A DNA stretch of 64,000 nucleotides from Pseudomonas sp. Tri1 (lineage in GTDB: Bacteria; Pseudomonadota; Gammaproteobacteria; Pseudomonadales; Pseudomonadaceae), in contig NZ_CP072913.1 of NCBI RefSeq assembly GCF_017968885.1, forward strand, positions 4,814,501 to 4,878,500. Direction: 5' to 3'. The translations under genes were made by a program, and so were the position numbers. Of this stretch, positions 8,475 through 17,347 are shown in pieces (positions within the stretch are counted from its first letter, which is position 1; every line of letters begins with the position of its first letter). The notes under the pieces are model-generated. The model saw only the letters and a list, made by a program, of their open reading frames with translations, made no database searches and had not been told where the DNA came from.

Positions 8475-9917
8475 CTATAAAAATCCGTTGGCGGTCTCTT
8501 GGCACAGTTGAGTCGCCAACAGCCCCAGCGTCATCAAGGCCCGCTCTGCCTCGCGGTTCCAGGGCGTGCCACAGTTGAGGCGGATACAATGATTGAACTG
8601 CTCGGTGTTACTGAAAATCAGCCCTGGCGCGATACTGATACCTTGCTGCAGCGCCCGCACATGCAACTCTTGAGTATTGACCCGCCCCGGCAGGCTGACC
8701 CACAAAATGAAACCTCCGGTAGGCCGGCTCATTTGCGTGCCTTCGGGGAAGTACTGCTGCACCGCCAGTTGAAAAGCGCTGAGGTTCTTGCGGTACTCCT
8801 GGCGGATATAGCGCAGGTGCCGGTCGTAGCCGCCATTTTCCAGATACGCCGCGATGCCCATCTGCGTGACGCTGCACGCCGAGTGAGTACTGAAAGTCTG
8901 GAGTCGCTGGATTTCCTGCTGGAATTTTCCAGCAATCATCCAGCCGATGCGCACGCCCGGCGACAAGGTCTTGGAAAAACTCGAACAGTAGATGACCCGG
9001 TCCAACCGGTCGTAGGCCTTGAGCGCCTTGGTACGCCCCTGCTCGAACATGAGTTCGCCATAGATATCGTCCTCGACGACCTGAATGTCGAAGTCCGACG
9101 CCAGGCGCAGCAGTTGCTTTTGTCGCTCCTCTGGCATAGTGCCGCCAAGGGGATTGCTCAGGCGCGTGGTCAACACCAGTGCCTTGATCGACCATTGGTT
9201 GGCCGCCAGCTGCAAAGCCTCGAGGCTCATGCCGGTAACCGGATCACTAGGGATCTCGATGACCTTGAGCCCCAACAGATCCGCCAGTTGGAGCAAGCCG
9301 TAATAGGTGGGTGATTCGGCGGCGATCAGATCCCCTGGCCGGGTCAGCACGCGCAAGGACATTTGCAGCGCATCGACACAGCCGTGGGTAATCACTACTT
9401 CAGAAGGATCCACCACGACGCCAGCGTCGCGCATACGAATCGCCACCTGACGCCGCAACGGCTCGAAGCCCGGGCTGAACATGTAGCTGAACGCCCGCGG
9501 GCTATGGAAACGCGTGACCTTGGCCAATTGCTGGTGCAGCGCCCGCACAGGCAGGTAATCGACGCTCGGCACCGCCGCCCCCAATGGGAACACCCCTTCA
9601 CGGCGCGACTCGACCAAAACTTGCTGGATGATACTGCTGCGCGTCACCAGCCCCGGGCGCTCGACCCGGGCGATGTCCGGCGTCGGCGCGGTGAGGGCCG
9701 GCGTCTGGTGCACGTAGTAACCCGATTGCGGCCGCGCGCGGATCAGCCCCTGGTCTTCAAGGTTGGCGTAGGCCTGCAGCACCGTGGCATGGCTGACGTT
9801 GAGCTGGGAACTCATCTTGCGCACCGACGGCACGCGTTCGCCAGGCTGATACACACCGCGCCGGATGTCTTCAGCCAGTTGCTGAGCAATACGTTGATAG
9901 AGCAGAAGGTTGGTCAT
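8475..9917 (-). CDS. MocR-type GntR regulator with aminotransferase domain
   Basis: A 480-residue fusion. Residues 1-70 form a GntR winged helix (YQPGERVPSVRKMSSQLNVS), and about 95-480 a class I aminotransferase fold with the PLP lysine K316 in SSFSKTLSPG. MocR proteins use bound PLP, or its adduct with an amino acid, to switch a target gene, often in vitamin B6, GABA or taurine metabolism. Three AACTGT-type repeats lie just upstream of this gene. No divergent enzyme gene flanks it, so the target cannot be inferred from context. Confidence 0.9.
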   Translation of the reverse strand: MTNLLLYQRIAQQLAEDIRRGVYQPGERVPSVRKMSSQLNVSHATVLQAYANLEDQGLIRARPQSGYYVHQTPALTAPTPDIARVERPGLVTRSSIIQQVLVESRREGVFPLGAAVPSVDYLPVRALHQQLAKVTRFHSPRAFSYMFSPGFEPLRRQVAIRMRDAGVVVDPSEVVITHGCVDALQMSLRVLTRPGDLIAAESPTYYGLLQLADLLGLKVIEIPSDPVTGMSLEALQLAANQWSIKALVLTTRLSNPLGGTMPEERQKQLLRLASDFDIQVVEDDIYGELMFEQGRTKALKAYDRLDRVIYCSSFSKTLSPGVRIGWMIAGKFQQEIQRLQTFSTHSACSVTQMGIAAYLENGGYDRHLRYIRQEYRKNLSAFQLAVQQYFPEGTQMSRPTGGFILWVSLPGRVNTQELHVRALQQGISIAPGLIFSNTEQFNHCIRLNCGTPWNREAERALMTLGLLATQLCQETANGFL

Positions 9918-9963
9918 GACGCAGCACTCGATTTCACGGGCATTTTATTCTTGTCGGAAACGA

Positions 9964-10045
9964 TACCGGAACAGTTTAGAAGTGTACGGGGACAGTTGCC
10001 AGATTACTCGACAGTACAGTGGAGTGACAGCGCTAACTGTACCCC
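9964..10045. promoter_or_regulatory. Candidate MocR operators (two direct repeats plus one inverted copy)
   Basis: On the plus strand TACCGGAACAGTT (9964-9976) and TACGGGGACAGTT (9985-9997) match at 11 of 13 bases with a 21-bp period, two helical turns. A third AACTGTACCCC copy, in inverted orientation, is at 10035-10045. MocR family members such as PdxR and GabR bind direct repeats. A possible -10 (TAAAAT) of the MocR gene lies just downstream, near 9945, so autoregulation is likely. Confidence 0.55.
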
Positions 10046-10065
10046 TGGGAGGATAATCTGCGAGC

Positions 10066-10102
10066 CAAAAAAACCCGGCGCCGTGGAAGGGGCCGGGTTT
10101 TC
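10066..10102 (-). terminator. Terminator of the OmpA/DUF4398/solute-binding operon
   Basis: The arms AACCCGGC and GCCGGGTT form a stem, followed in the minus direction by seven T residues. It begins 15 bp after the OmpA-family stop codon. Confidence 0.8.
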
Positions 10103-10116
10103 CAGTGACGCCGCCC

Positions 10117-10926
10117 TCAGCGGGCGGCGCCGAGCTGGCCTTTCTCGTCGGAGAACACAATTTCAACACGGCGGTTCTGGGCCCGCCCCCGCTCCGAGGC
10201 GTTGACGTCCACCGGATACTCGTCACCGTAGCCTTCGACCTGGATACGTTTTTCGTCAATCCCCAAGTCCACCAGCACGTCCGCCACCGACTGTGCACGG
10301 TCCCGAGACAGCTTGAGATTTTCCTGCTTGCCGCCGGTGCTATCGGTATAGCCCTCGATGCGCACGACACGCTTGGGATTGAGCTGCAAGAACTGCACGA
10401 TCTTGAGCACCACGCGGTTGGCCGAATTCTTCAGTTCTGCCTCGCCGGTGTCGAACAGGACATCACCCAGCGTCATCACCAGGCCGCGATCGGTCTGGGT
10501 GGTCGCCATCGCCATGATCTGTTCTTCCAGCCATTTGCCCTGCTGCTGCACGCTCAGCAACTTGGACTCACGCAGGGCCAACTGCAGGCGCTGGCGCTCC
10601 AGTTCGAGCTTTGCCGCACGCTCTTCGTTCAGCACCTGATTACTGTGCTCCCGGGCAATCGCACTGTAGCGCTGGCTCAGGTAGGCGTAATGCTGAACAT
10701 CCTCACCACTGCCCCAGTAGCTGGACAAGCGATCAGCCCGGGCCAGGGATTCACCGGCACGGATCACGTCCCTGGGCGCGGCGCGCAATACGTTGGCGTC
10801 TTCCTTGACCTTCTGGAAGTCGGTGCTGGCCTGTTCGAGCGCTGCTTCGCTGCGCTGGCCGGCACAGCCATACAAACTGGCCAGGCCCGCGAGGACCAGC
10901 CCGCCAAATACATGGGACTGCTTCAT
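10117..10926 (-). CDS. OmpA-family lipoprotein with DUF4398-like helical region
   Basis: A 269-residue lipoprotein with lipobox LYGC (Cys21). Residues 25-130 are helical and coiled-coil-like (AAPRDVIRAGESLARADRL), similar to the DUF4398 protein encoded next door. Residues 145-260 form an OmpA peptidoglycan-binding domain (GYTDSTGGKQENLKLSRDRA). It probably sits in the outer membrane and holds peptidoglycan. The gene overlaps the upstream DUF4398 gene by 4 bp, so the two are translationally coupled. Confidence 0.9.
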   Translation of the reverse strand: MKQSHVFGGLVLAGLASLYGCAGQRSEAALEQASTDFQKVKEDANVLRAAPRDVIRAGESLARADRLSSYWGSGEDVQHYAYLSQRYSAIAREHSNQVLNEERAAKLELERQRLQLALRESKLLSVQQQGKWLEEQIMAMATTQTDRGLVMTLGDVLFDTGEAELKNSANRVVLKIVQFLQLNPKRVVRIEGYTDSTGGKQENLKLSRDRAQSVADVLVDLGIDEKRIQVEGYGDEYPVDVNASERGRAQNRRVEIVFSDEKGQLGAAR

Positions 10927-11282
10927 TGGGCATCATCCCTCAGCTGTTTGCGCAAACGCTTGATGCGGGTGTCGAGCACGTTCAGTTGCTCCTGGCTCTT
11001 GAGGGTCAGCACCTTGGCTTCGGCCAGACGTGCATCCAGCTCGGCCTGTTCAGCCCGCATGCGTGCCTTCTTGTACGATTCGTCGGCCATGTTGGATTTG
11101 GCCCGAGCGAACTTTTCCTCGGCCAGTTTCAATTCGGGCACTTCGTCGGCATTGGCGCCCACGGCCCGAGCTTGCTCCAGTGCCTGTTCGGTCAGGCGGA
11201 TCTGTTCATTCGGCGCCGGATCGGCTGCGCAGCCCGCCAGAGCCAGAACGGCCAGGGCAGCGAAAAGAGGTCGAATAGTCAC
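10923..11282 (-). CDS. DUF4398 lipoprotein
   Basis: A 119-residue lipoprotein with lipobox LAGC (Cys18). The rest is helical with heptad-like spacing and high Ala, Glu, Lys and Arg (KLAEEKFARAKSNMADESYK). It is translationally coupled to the OmpA-family gene and starts 9 bp after the solute-binding gene ends. A structural partnership of the two lipoproteins is likely from the coupling and the shared helical domain, but not proven. Confidence 0.85.
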   Translation of the reverse strand: MTIRPLFAALAVLALAGCAADPAPNEQIRLTEQALEQARAVGANADEVPELKLAEEKFARAKSNMADESYKKARMRAEQAELDARLAEAKVLTLKSQEQLNVLDTRIKRLRKQLRDDAQ

Positions 11283-11291
11283 TAATGTTCC

Positions 11292-12116
11292 CTACTGTTT
11301 TGGGGCACCGACAGGTGGCTGCAACTGTGTGTTCCAACGCTCAAGATTGCGCTGCAACACAGCCTCTGTCAGGCCGGACGCGGCCAATTCTGTCATCTTT
11401 TGCGCCAGCTGTCCGCGTAACCATGGGTCATTGCAGGCGGAGTTATGGGAAACCGCGAGGAACAGCCCCGGTTTATCCACCGGTTGCGGCGCAGCCTGCA
11501 GGTCGTTCGCCATGCCCAGTGTCTGCGCCATTGCCAGGCCCGAGTAGCGCCCCGCCAGGACATATTCCACCTCACCCAACAGCAATTTCTGAAAGGCCTG
11601 GGTCAGGTTGGGTGTGCGGACCAAGGACAATTTCTGCTCGGCGAAGATGCCGAATCCCTGGGTCATACGGGCCTTTTCCGACAAGGCTCCGGGATGACCA
11701 TGTAGGTCCTCAGGCTGGTTGATGACCAGCGTCGAATCCTTGCGGGTCCAGACCAGGTAATCGTTTTCCAGCAAAGGTGGATGGACGTAGTCCAACGCTT
11801 CGAGGCCAGTGCTGGTCAGTGGAGCATCGGTGAGCAGATCCATGCGCCCGCTGCGCACTTCATCCAGCGCCTGGGCGCGCTTGCCGGCATAAAGCAGTTC
11901 GATCTTGATACCCAGCTCCCCTGCCACTTGCGTCAGCAGGTCGGCGCCGGCGCCAATCAGATGCTTGGGGTCCTGGGGGTCTTGCCAAAGGTAGGGCGGC
12001 GCATCCGGGCTGCCGGTGGCGATCAGTCGCTCACACTTGCCGGCGGCAGTGGCCAGGCCTGGCACACCCGCCAACGCCCACAACAATGACCAACCAGCCA
12101 AACGGCGAAGATCCAT
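11292..12116 (-). CDS. Periplasmic solute-binding protein, amino-acid type (SBP_bac_3)
   Basis: A 274-residue protein with a signal peptide (MDLRRLAGWSLLWALAGV, cleavage near ATA-AG) and a solute-binding fold of the family 3 kind (GADLLTQVAGELGIKIELLY). The start at 12116 follows GGGGAG. No permease or ATPase genes are nearby; such orphan proteins can act as sensors or as parts of distant transporters. It leads an operon with the two lipoprotein genes. Ligand unknown. Confidence 0.8.
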   Translation of the reverse strand: MDLRRLAGWSLLWALAGVPGLATAAGKCERLIATGSPDAPPYLWQDPQDPKHLIGAGADLLTQVAGELGIKIELLYAGKRAQALDEVRSGRMDLLTDAPLTSTGLEALDYVHPPLLENDYLVWTRKDSTLVINQPEDLHGHPGALSEKARMTQGFGIFAEQKLSLVRTPNLTQAFQKLLLGEVEYVLAGRYSGLAMAQTLGMANDLQAAPQPVDKPGLFLAVSHNSACNDPWLRGQLAQKMTELAASGLTEAVLQRNLERWNTQLQPPVGAPKQ

Positions 12117-12156
12117 GGCAATACGCTCCCCTTGCAGCGAAAACAGATAGTGCACA

Positions 12157-12186
12157 AATAAAAAACCCGGCCAAAGGGCCGGGCTC
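12157..12186 (-). terminator. Terminator of etfBA
   Basis: In the minus direction the arms AGCCCGGCC and GGCCGGGTT, with a short CTTT loop, are followed by TTTTTT. It lies 22 bp after the etfA stop codon. Confidence 0.9.
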
Positions 12187-12207
12187 TTTATAAGTGAAGA
12201 CGCCGGA

Positions 12208-13137
12208 TTAGACCAGCTTCTCCAGCTCAGGGATGGCTTCGAACAGGTCGGCTACCAGGCCATAATCGGCCACCTGGAAGATCGGCGCTTCTTCGTCCTT
12301 GTTGATCGCAACGATCACCTTGGAGTCTTTCATGCCGGCCAGGTGCTGGATCGCGCCGGAGATACCGACGGCGATGTACAGCTGCGGCGCAACGATCTTG
12401 CCGGTCTGGCCGACCTGCATGTCGTTGGGTACGAAACCTGCGTCGACCGCCGCGCGGGAAGCGCCGACGGCAGCGCCCAGCTTGTCGGCCAGGGCGTACA
12501 GGTGCTTGAAGTTGTCACCGTTCTGCATGCCACGCCCGCCGGAAACGACGATCTTGGCAGCGGTCAGTTCCGGACGATCGGACTTGGCCAGTTCTTCGTT
12601 GACGAAGCTGGAGATGCCGGCGTCGTGGGCAGCGCCTACGGCTTCAACGGCAGCCGAACCACCTTCGGCGGCAACCGGGTCGAAACCGGTGGCGCGGACG
12701 GTGATGACCTTGACCGCAGCGTTCGATTGAACGGTTGCGATCGCGTTACCGGCGTAGATCGGACGCTTGAAGGTGTCGGCGCTTTCCACCGAGATAATCT
12801 CGGAGATCTGGTCGACATCCAGGGCAGCGGCAACGCGCGGCAGGATGTTTTTGCCATTGGAAGTAGCGGCAGCCAGGATGTGGCTGTAGCCCTTGCCCAA
12901 CTCTGCAACCAGAGGAGCAACGTTTTCCGGCAGTTGGTGCGCGTAGGCGGCGTTGTCGGCCACCAGCACTTTTGCCACGCCAGCGATTTTCGCAGCAGCT
13001 TCGGCAACGGCGCCAGCGCCCTGCCCGGCTACCAGGACGTGGACATCGCCACCGATTTTGGCAGCGGCAGCAACGGTGTTCAGCGTGGCCGGAGCCAGCG
13101 CCTTGTTATCGTGTTCGGCGATTACCAAGATAGTCAT
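12208..13137 (-). CDS. etfA: Electron transfer flavoprotein subunit alpha
   Basis: The 309-residue FAD-carrying subunit of ETF, which takes electrons from acyl-CoA and related dehydrogenases and passes them to ETF-quinone oxidoreductase. The C-terminal FAD domain shows [32 protein letters not shown] and [11 protein letters not shown]. It follows etfB by 2 bp on the same strand. Full length for the family. Confidence 0.97.
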   Translation of the reverse strand: MTILVIAEHDNKALAPATLNTVAAAAKIGGDVHVLVAGQGAGAVAEAAAKIAGVAKVLVADNAAYAHQLPENVAPLVAELGKGYSHILAAATSNGKNILPRVAAALDVDQISEIISVESADTFKRPIYAGNAIATVQSNAAVKVITVRATGFDPVAAEGGSAAVEAVGAAHDAGISSFVNEELAKSDRPELTAAKIVVSGGRGMQNGDNFKHLYALADKLGAAVGASRAAVDAGFVPNDMQVGQTGKIVAPQLYIAVGISGAIQHLAGMKDSKVIVAINKDEEAPIFQVADYGLVADLFEAIPELEKLV

Positions 13138-13139
13138 GA

Positions 13140-13889
13140 TCAGATTACCTTCGCTTCGTTTTTCAGTTTCTCGACCAGTTCAGCCACCGACTTGACCTTG
13201 ATGCCCGCGCTGCGTGCAGCCGGCGCTTCGACTTTTACGGTCTTGTTGGTGGAGGCGGTGGAAACGCCCAAAGCGTCAGGCGTCAGCACTTCAAGCGGCT
13301 TCTTCTTGGCTTTCATGATGTTTGGCAGGGACGCGTAGCGCGGCTCGTTCAAACGCAGGTCGGTGGTGACGATAGCCGGCAGTTTCAAGGAAACCGTCTG
13401 CGCGCCGCCGTCGATTTCGCGGGTCACGGCAACGCTGTCGCCGGACACTTCAACCTTGGACGCAAACGTGCCCTGACCATAGCCGCTCAATGCCGCGAGC
13501 ATCTGGCCGGTCTGGTTGTTGTCGCTGTCGATGGCTTGCTTGCCGAGGATCACCAGCGATGGCTGTTCCTTGTCGACAACGGCCTTGAGCAGCTTGGCCA
13601 CGGCCAGGGAAGTCAGGTCTTCGGCGGATTCGACGAGGATGGCGCGATCGGCACCCAGTGCCAGCGCGGTGCGCAGTTGTTCCTGGGCGGTGGTCGGGCC
13701 GATGGAGACGACGACGATCTCAGTCGCCACGCCTTTTTCTTTCAGGCGTACGGCTTCTTCTACGGCGATTTCGCAGAAAGGGTTCATCGACATCTTGACG
13801 TTGGCGAGGTCGACGCCGGAGTTGTCCGCCTTGACGCGAACCTTGACGTTATAGTCGACCACTCGTTTGACAGCTACAAGAACCTTCAT
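13140..13889 (-). CDS. etfB: Electron transfer flavoprotein subunit beta
   Basis: The 249-residue partner of EtfA, which holds structural AMP and docks onto dehydrogenases. It starts [20 protein letters not shown] and shows the family signature [16 protein letters not shown]. It is the first gene of etfBA and divergent from the ETF-quinone oxidoreductase gene 546 bp away. All three products work in one chain. Confidence 0.97.
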   Translation of the reverse strand: MKVLVAVKRVVDYNVKVRVKADNSGVDLANVKMSMNPFCEIAVEEAVRLKEKGVATEIVVVSIGPTTAQEQLRTALALGADRAILVESAEDLTSLAVAKLLKAVVDKEQPSLVILGKQAIDSDNNQTGQMLAALSGYGQGTFASKVEVSGDSVAVTREIDGGAQTVSLKLPAIVTTDLRLNEPRYASLPNIMKAKKKPLEVLTPDALGVSTASTNKTVKVEAPAARSAGIKVKSVAELVEKLKNEAKVI

Positions 13890-14435
13890 GGATTCCTCGT
13901 TACTCTCCGGTGAAAAGAAAGTCGCCTAGGCGAACCTGGCGGTTGATGCTCATGGGCGCAAGGGCACCTCTAAAAACGCCGGCATGAACCACACATGACC
14001 TTGCTCACGGGAGTGAAGACCGTTCGTCAGTGATGACTGATGAGTCATTCATTATCGCGGCGTGTAAACTGCGCGTCCGAACCACGCAATACGTCACTTT
14101 GTGCTGCCTTCGCCCTGTCTTTAGAGGTGCTCTTGAAACCAACAGTCAGCCTACGGCGAGCGCAAAACCGCCCGTATCTTGACCGGAACACCTATTCCGG
14201 TCAATACGGCAAAATGGTCAGTCATAAGCCGCACGTCAGTGATTTATCTGGCCTGCGGCAATTTCAAACAAACGTTTGTATTGGACCCTGAGAGTGGTGT
14301 AGATATAATGCGCCGCTTAAGAGAGCACCGCGTGCCATTCCGTGTCACTTTCGTCGCTTTTAGCAAAGAAACGACGGATGCCACGCCCAACCTCCAATTA
14401 GAAAAAACTGTAGAGCCTTGAGTAGGAGATAGCCT
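13890..14435. other. Divergent control region of etfBA and ETF-quinone oxidoreductase
   Basis: 546 bp without a supported gene. It carries a 16-bp inverted repeat pair (13959-13974 and 14120-14135, CAAGGGCACCTCTAAA against its near complement) and the plus-strand promoter with a PsrA-type box (listed separately). An open frame across 14179-14421 has no ribosome site and runs through the promoter, so I do not call it a gene. Confidence 0.6.
14265..14309 (+). promoter_or_regulatory. Sigma-70 promoter with PsrA-type box for ETF-quinone oxidoreductase
   Basis: A -35 TTGGAC (14281-14286), a 17-bp spacer and a consensus -10 TATAAT (14304-14309). Directly upstream, CAAACAAACGTTTG (14265-14278) fits the PsrA pattern G/CAAAC-N2..4-GTTTG/C. 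PsrA is a TetR-family repressor released by long-chain fatty acids and has been reported to control the etf genes in P. aeruginosa. The transcript leader would be about 120 nt. Confidence 0.75.
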
Positions 14436-16100
14436 GTGGAACGCGAATACATGGAATTCGACGTGGTCATCGTCGGTGCCGGCCCCGCTGGCCTGTCTGC
14501 CGCTTGCCGACTGAAACAGAAGGCCGCCGAAGCCGGTAAGGAAATCAGCGTCTGCGTGGTCGAAAAAGGCTCCGAGGTCGGTGCGCACATCCTCTCCGGT
14601 GCGGTGTTCGAACCCCGCGCCCTGAACGAACTGTTCCCGGACTGGAAAGAACTGGGCGCCCCGCTCAACACCCCGGTGGTGCGCGACGACATCTATGTAC
14701 TACGCAGCAGCGATACCTCCACCAAGGTGCCCGACTTCTTTGTGCCCAAGACCATGCACAACGAAGGCAACTACATCATCTCCCTGGGCAACCTGTGCCG
14801 CTGGCTGGCCCAGCAGGCCGAGAACCTGGGCGTGGAAATCTACCCGGGCTTCGCCGCCCAGGAAGCGCTGTTCGACGAGAATGGCGTGGTCCGCGGGATC
14901 ATCACCGGCGACCTGGGTGTCGACCGTGAAGGTCAGCCGAAGGAAGGCCTCTACACTCCCGGCATGGAACTGCGCGGCAAGTACACGCTGTTCGCCGAAG
15001 GCTGCCGTGGTCACATCGGCAAGCAACTGATCAAGCGCTTCAACCTTGACAGCGATGCCGACGCCCAGCACTACGGCATCGGCCTGAAGGAAATCTGGGA
15101 AATCGACCCGGCCAAGCATCAACCGGGCCTGGTGGTGCACACCGCCGGCTGGCCGCTGGACATCATGAGCGCCGAAAACACCGGTGGCTCGTTCCTGTAT
15201 CACTTGGAAAACAATCAGGTCGTAGTCGGCCTGATCGTTGACCTGTCCTACAGCAACACCTTCCTGTCGCCGTTCGATGAGTTCCAGCGCCTCAAGCATC
15301 ACCCGGTCCTCAAGCAGTACCTGGAAGGCGGCAAGCGCATCAGCTACGGCGCCCGCGCCATCTGCAAGGGCGGTCTGAATTCGCTGCCGAAAATGGTTTT
15401 CAAGGGCGGTGCGCTGATCGGTTGCGACCTCGGCACCCTCAACTTCGCCAAGATCAAAGGCAGCCACACTGCCATGAAGTCCGGCATGCTCGCGGCCGAC
15501 GCCGTGGCCGATCGCTTGTTCGCCGAATCCGAAGGCGGCGATGAACTGACTGCCTACGTCGACAGCTTCAAGAACAGCTGGCTCTACGAAGAACTGTTCG
15601 CCACCCGCAACTTCGGCCCGGCGATGCACAAATTCGGTCCGATCATTGGCGCTGGCTTCAACTGGTTCGACCAGAACATCATGGGCGGCAAAATGCCGTT
15701 CACCCTGCACGACACCAAGCCGGACTACGCCTGCCTCAAACTGGCCAAGGACAGCCAGAAGATCGACTACCCCAAACCTGACGGCAAGTTGAGCTTCGAC
15801 AAACTCAGCTCGGTGTTCATCTCCGGTACCAACCATGAAGAAGAACAACCCTGCCACCTGAAGCTGACCGACCCGAGCATCCCGATCAGCAAGAACCTGC
15901 CACTGTACGACGAACCGGCACAACGCTACTGCCCGGCCGGCGTGTACGAAGTGGTGACCAAGGAAGACGGCGAGAAGCGCTTCCAGATCAACGCCCAGAA
16001 CTGTGTGCACTGCAAGACCTGCGACATCAAGGATCCTTCGCAGAACATCACCTGGGTTTCGCCGGAAGGCGCCGGTGGGCCGACTTACCCGAACATGTAA
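14436..16100 (+). CDS. Electron transfer flavoprotein-ubiquinone oxidoreductase
   Basis: A 554-residue enzyme that moves electrons from reduced ETF to ubiquinone at the inner membrane. The FAD-binding GAGPAG motif is at residues 14-19. The 4Fe-4S ligands are Cys499, Cys523, Cys526 and Cys529 (CVHCKTC). The GTG start at 14436 follows AGGAGA at ideal spacing. Length fits the family. It is divergent from etfBA, as in P. aeruginosa, and has its own terminator. Confidence 0.96.
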   Translation: MEREYMEFDVVIVGAGPAGLSAACRLKQKAAEAGKEISVCVVEKGSEVGAHILSGAVFEPRALNELFPDWKELGAPLNTPVVRDDIYVLRSSDTSTKVPDFFVPKTMHNEGNYIISLGNLCRWLAQQAENLGVEIYPGFAAQEALFDENGVVRGIITGDLGVDREGQPKEGLYTPGMELRGKYTLFAEGCRGHIGKQLIKRFNLDSDADAQHYGIGLKEIWEIDPAKHQPGLVVHTAGWPLDIMSAENTGGSFLYHLENNQVVVGLIVDLSYSNTFLSPFDEFQRLKHHPVLKQYLEGGKRISYGARAICKGGLNSLPKMVFKGGALIGCDLGTLNFAKIKGSHTAMKSGMLAADAVADRLFAESEGGDELTAYVDSFKNSWLYEELFATRNFGPAMHKFGPIIGAGFNWFDQNIMGGKMPFTLHDTKPDYACLKLAKDSQKIDYPKPDGKLSFDKLSSVFISGTNHEEEQPCHLKLTDPSIPISKNLPLYDEPAQRYCPAGVYEVVTKEDGEKRFQINAQNCVHCKTCDIKDPSQNITWVSPEGAGGPTYPNM

Positions 16101-16118
16101 GCCGATTCGCTGAACATC

Positions 16119-16144
16119 AAGGCTCCCGAAAGGGGGCCTTTTTG
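16119..16144 (+). terminator. Terminator of ETF-quinone oxidoreductase
   Basis: A stem of AAGGCTCCC and GGGGGCCTT with a GAAA loop, then TTTTT, 19 bp after the stop codon. Confidence 0.9.
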
Positions 16145-16177
16145 TTGCCTGCCATTCAAGGAACACCGCAACCCAAT

Positions 16178-16264
16178 GTGTGCGAGCTTGCTCGCGATAA
16201 CGATTTTTCATTCAACACAGATGTCGACTGACATACCGCTATCGCGAGCAAGCTCGCTCCCACA
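16178..16264. repeat. REP pair (inverted)
   Basis: Two inverted copies of the Pseudomonas REP core (GAGCTTGCTCGCGAT and ATCGCGAGCAAGCTC) 40 bp apart, between the ETF-quinone oxidoreductase terminator and the AraC gene. Confidence 0.9.
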
Positions 16265-16280
16265 AGGGAACATCACGGGA

Positions 16281-17171
16281 TCAGGCGGCGCGCTCTTCCC
16301 CGGGATTGCGCTCGAAGTAACGTTTGTACTCCCGGCTGAACTGCGACGAACTCTGATACCCCACCTGATGCGCGACCTGGGCCACGCCCAAGCCTTCGCT
16401 AAGCAGCAATCGCTGAGCCTTGAGCAGACGCAAGCGCTTGAGGTACTGCACCGGCGACAATAGGGTGCTGCGCTTGAAATGCTCATGAAAGGTCGAGGCG
16501 CTCATGTTCGCGCAACTGGCCAACGTCTCGACGTTCAGCGGCTCGGTAAAGTGTGCATGCAGATGGCTCAGGGCAGCGGCAATCCGGGCGAACTGCCCTT
16601 GCTGTTCCACCAGTGCCCGCAATACATCGGCCTGGGGCCCACGCAAGGCGACGAACAGCAATTCCCGCAGCCGCGCCTGGCCCATGACCTGGCACTCCAG
16701 CGGATCGTGCAGGCAGTGCAACAAGCGCTCGACGCACCCGCGCATCGCGTCATCGAGCACGGCACAGGTCATGGACTCCGGCGTCTGCGGCGCCAGGCTC
16801 CGCCCCGCCACCAGCCCCATGGCCAGCACCAGCTCCCCCAGCATCACCCGATCGATCGCCACAGAAACCCCTAGCAGCGGGGCATTGGGCATGGCATAGG
16901 TTTCGCACTCGAACGGCACCGGCAATGCCTGGATCAGATAATGCCCGGCACCATATTCCAATGTGCGAGGTCCCAGGTAGGCCAGCTTGCTGCCCTGGGC
17001 AATGATCACCAGGCTCGGCTCGTAAAGCTGCGGACCGCGGGCAACATCCTGGCAGGCCCTGAGCACATGCACGCCGGGCAGCCGCGTGGGAACGAAACCA
17101 TCGCGGATCGCCAAGGGCTCGATCAGCGAGACCAAAGAGGCATTGGCATCAAGATGACGGGTCAACAACAT
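16281..17171 (-). CDS. AraC-family transcriptional regulator
   Basis: A 296-residue regulator with an N-terminal AraC-type effector domain and a C-terminal double helix-turn-helix (AQVAHQVGYQSSSQFSREYK). It is divergent from the alcohol dehydrogenase gene, with a 176-bp gap. In Pseudomonas this pairing usually means the regulator controls its neighbour; that is inference. The inducer is unknown. Confidence 0.9.
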   Translation of the reverse strand: MLLTRHLDANASLVSLIEPLAIRDGFVPTRLPGVHVLRACQDVARGPQLYEPSLVIIAQGSKLAYLGPRTLEYGAGHYLIQALPVPFECETYAMPNAPLLGVSVAIDRVMLGELVLAMGLVAGRSLAPQTPESMTCAVLDDAMRGCVERLLHCLHDPLECQVMGQARLRELLFVALRGPQADVLRALVEQQGQFARIAAALSHLHAHFTEPLNVETLASCANMSASTFHEHFKRSTLLSPVQYLKRLRLLKAQRLLLSEGLGVAQVAHQVGYQSSSQFSREYKRYFERNPGEERAA

Positions 17172-17347
17172 AGGAAAACTTCACGAAAAAAGATGAGGGC
17201 ATCATCGCAGGTCTGCGTCTCGTAGAGATCAAATCATAGCCAGCGCCGGAGAAATAGGCATGACATACGTAGGAATCACCATCGCCTCAATCCGGCAAGA
17301 CTCCCAGAATGGATCGTCTCACTGTTCACTGCTTAGCGAGGTCCACT

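Noticed and set aside
14179..14421. 80-codon ORF in the etf divergent region
   Set aside because: It overlaps the PsrA box and the -35/-10 of the ETF-quinone oxidoreductase promoter and has no ribosome site.
14700..16211. 503-codon open frame antisense to ETF-quinone oxidoreductase
   Set aside because: It is a GC-rich shadow of a certain gene, with no ribosome site and no domain, and it runs through that gene's terminator.
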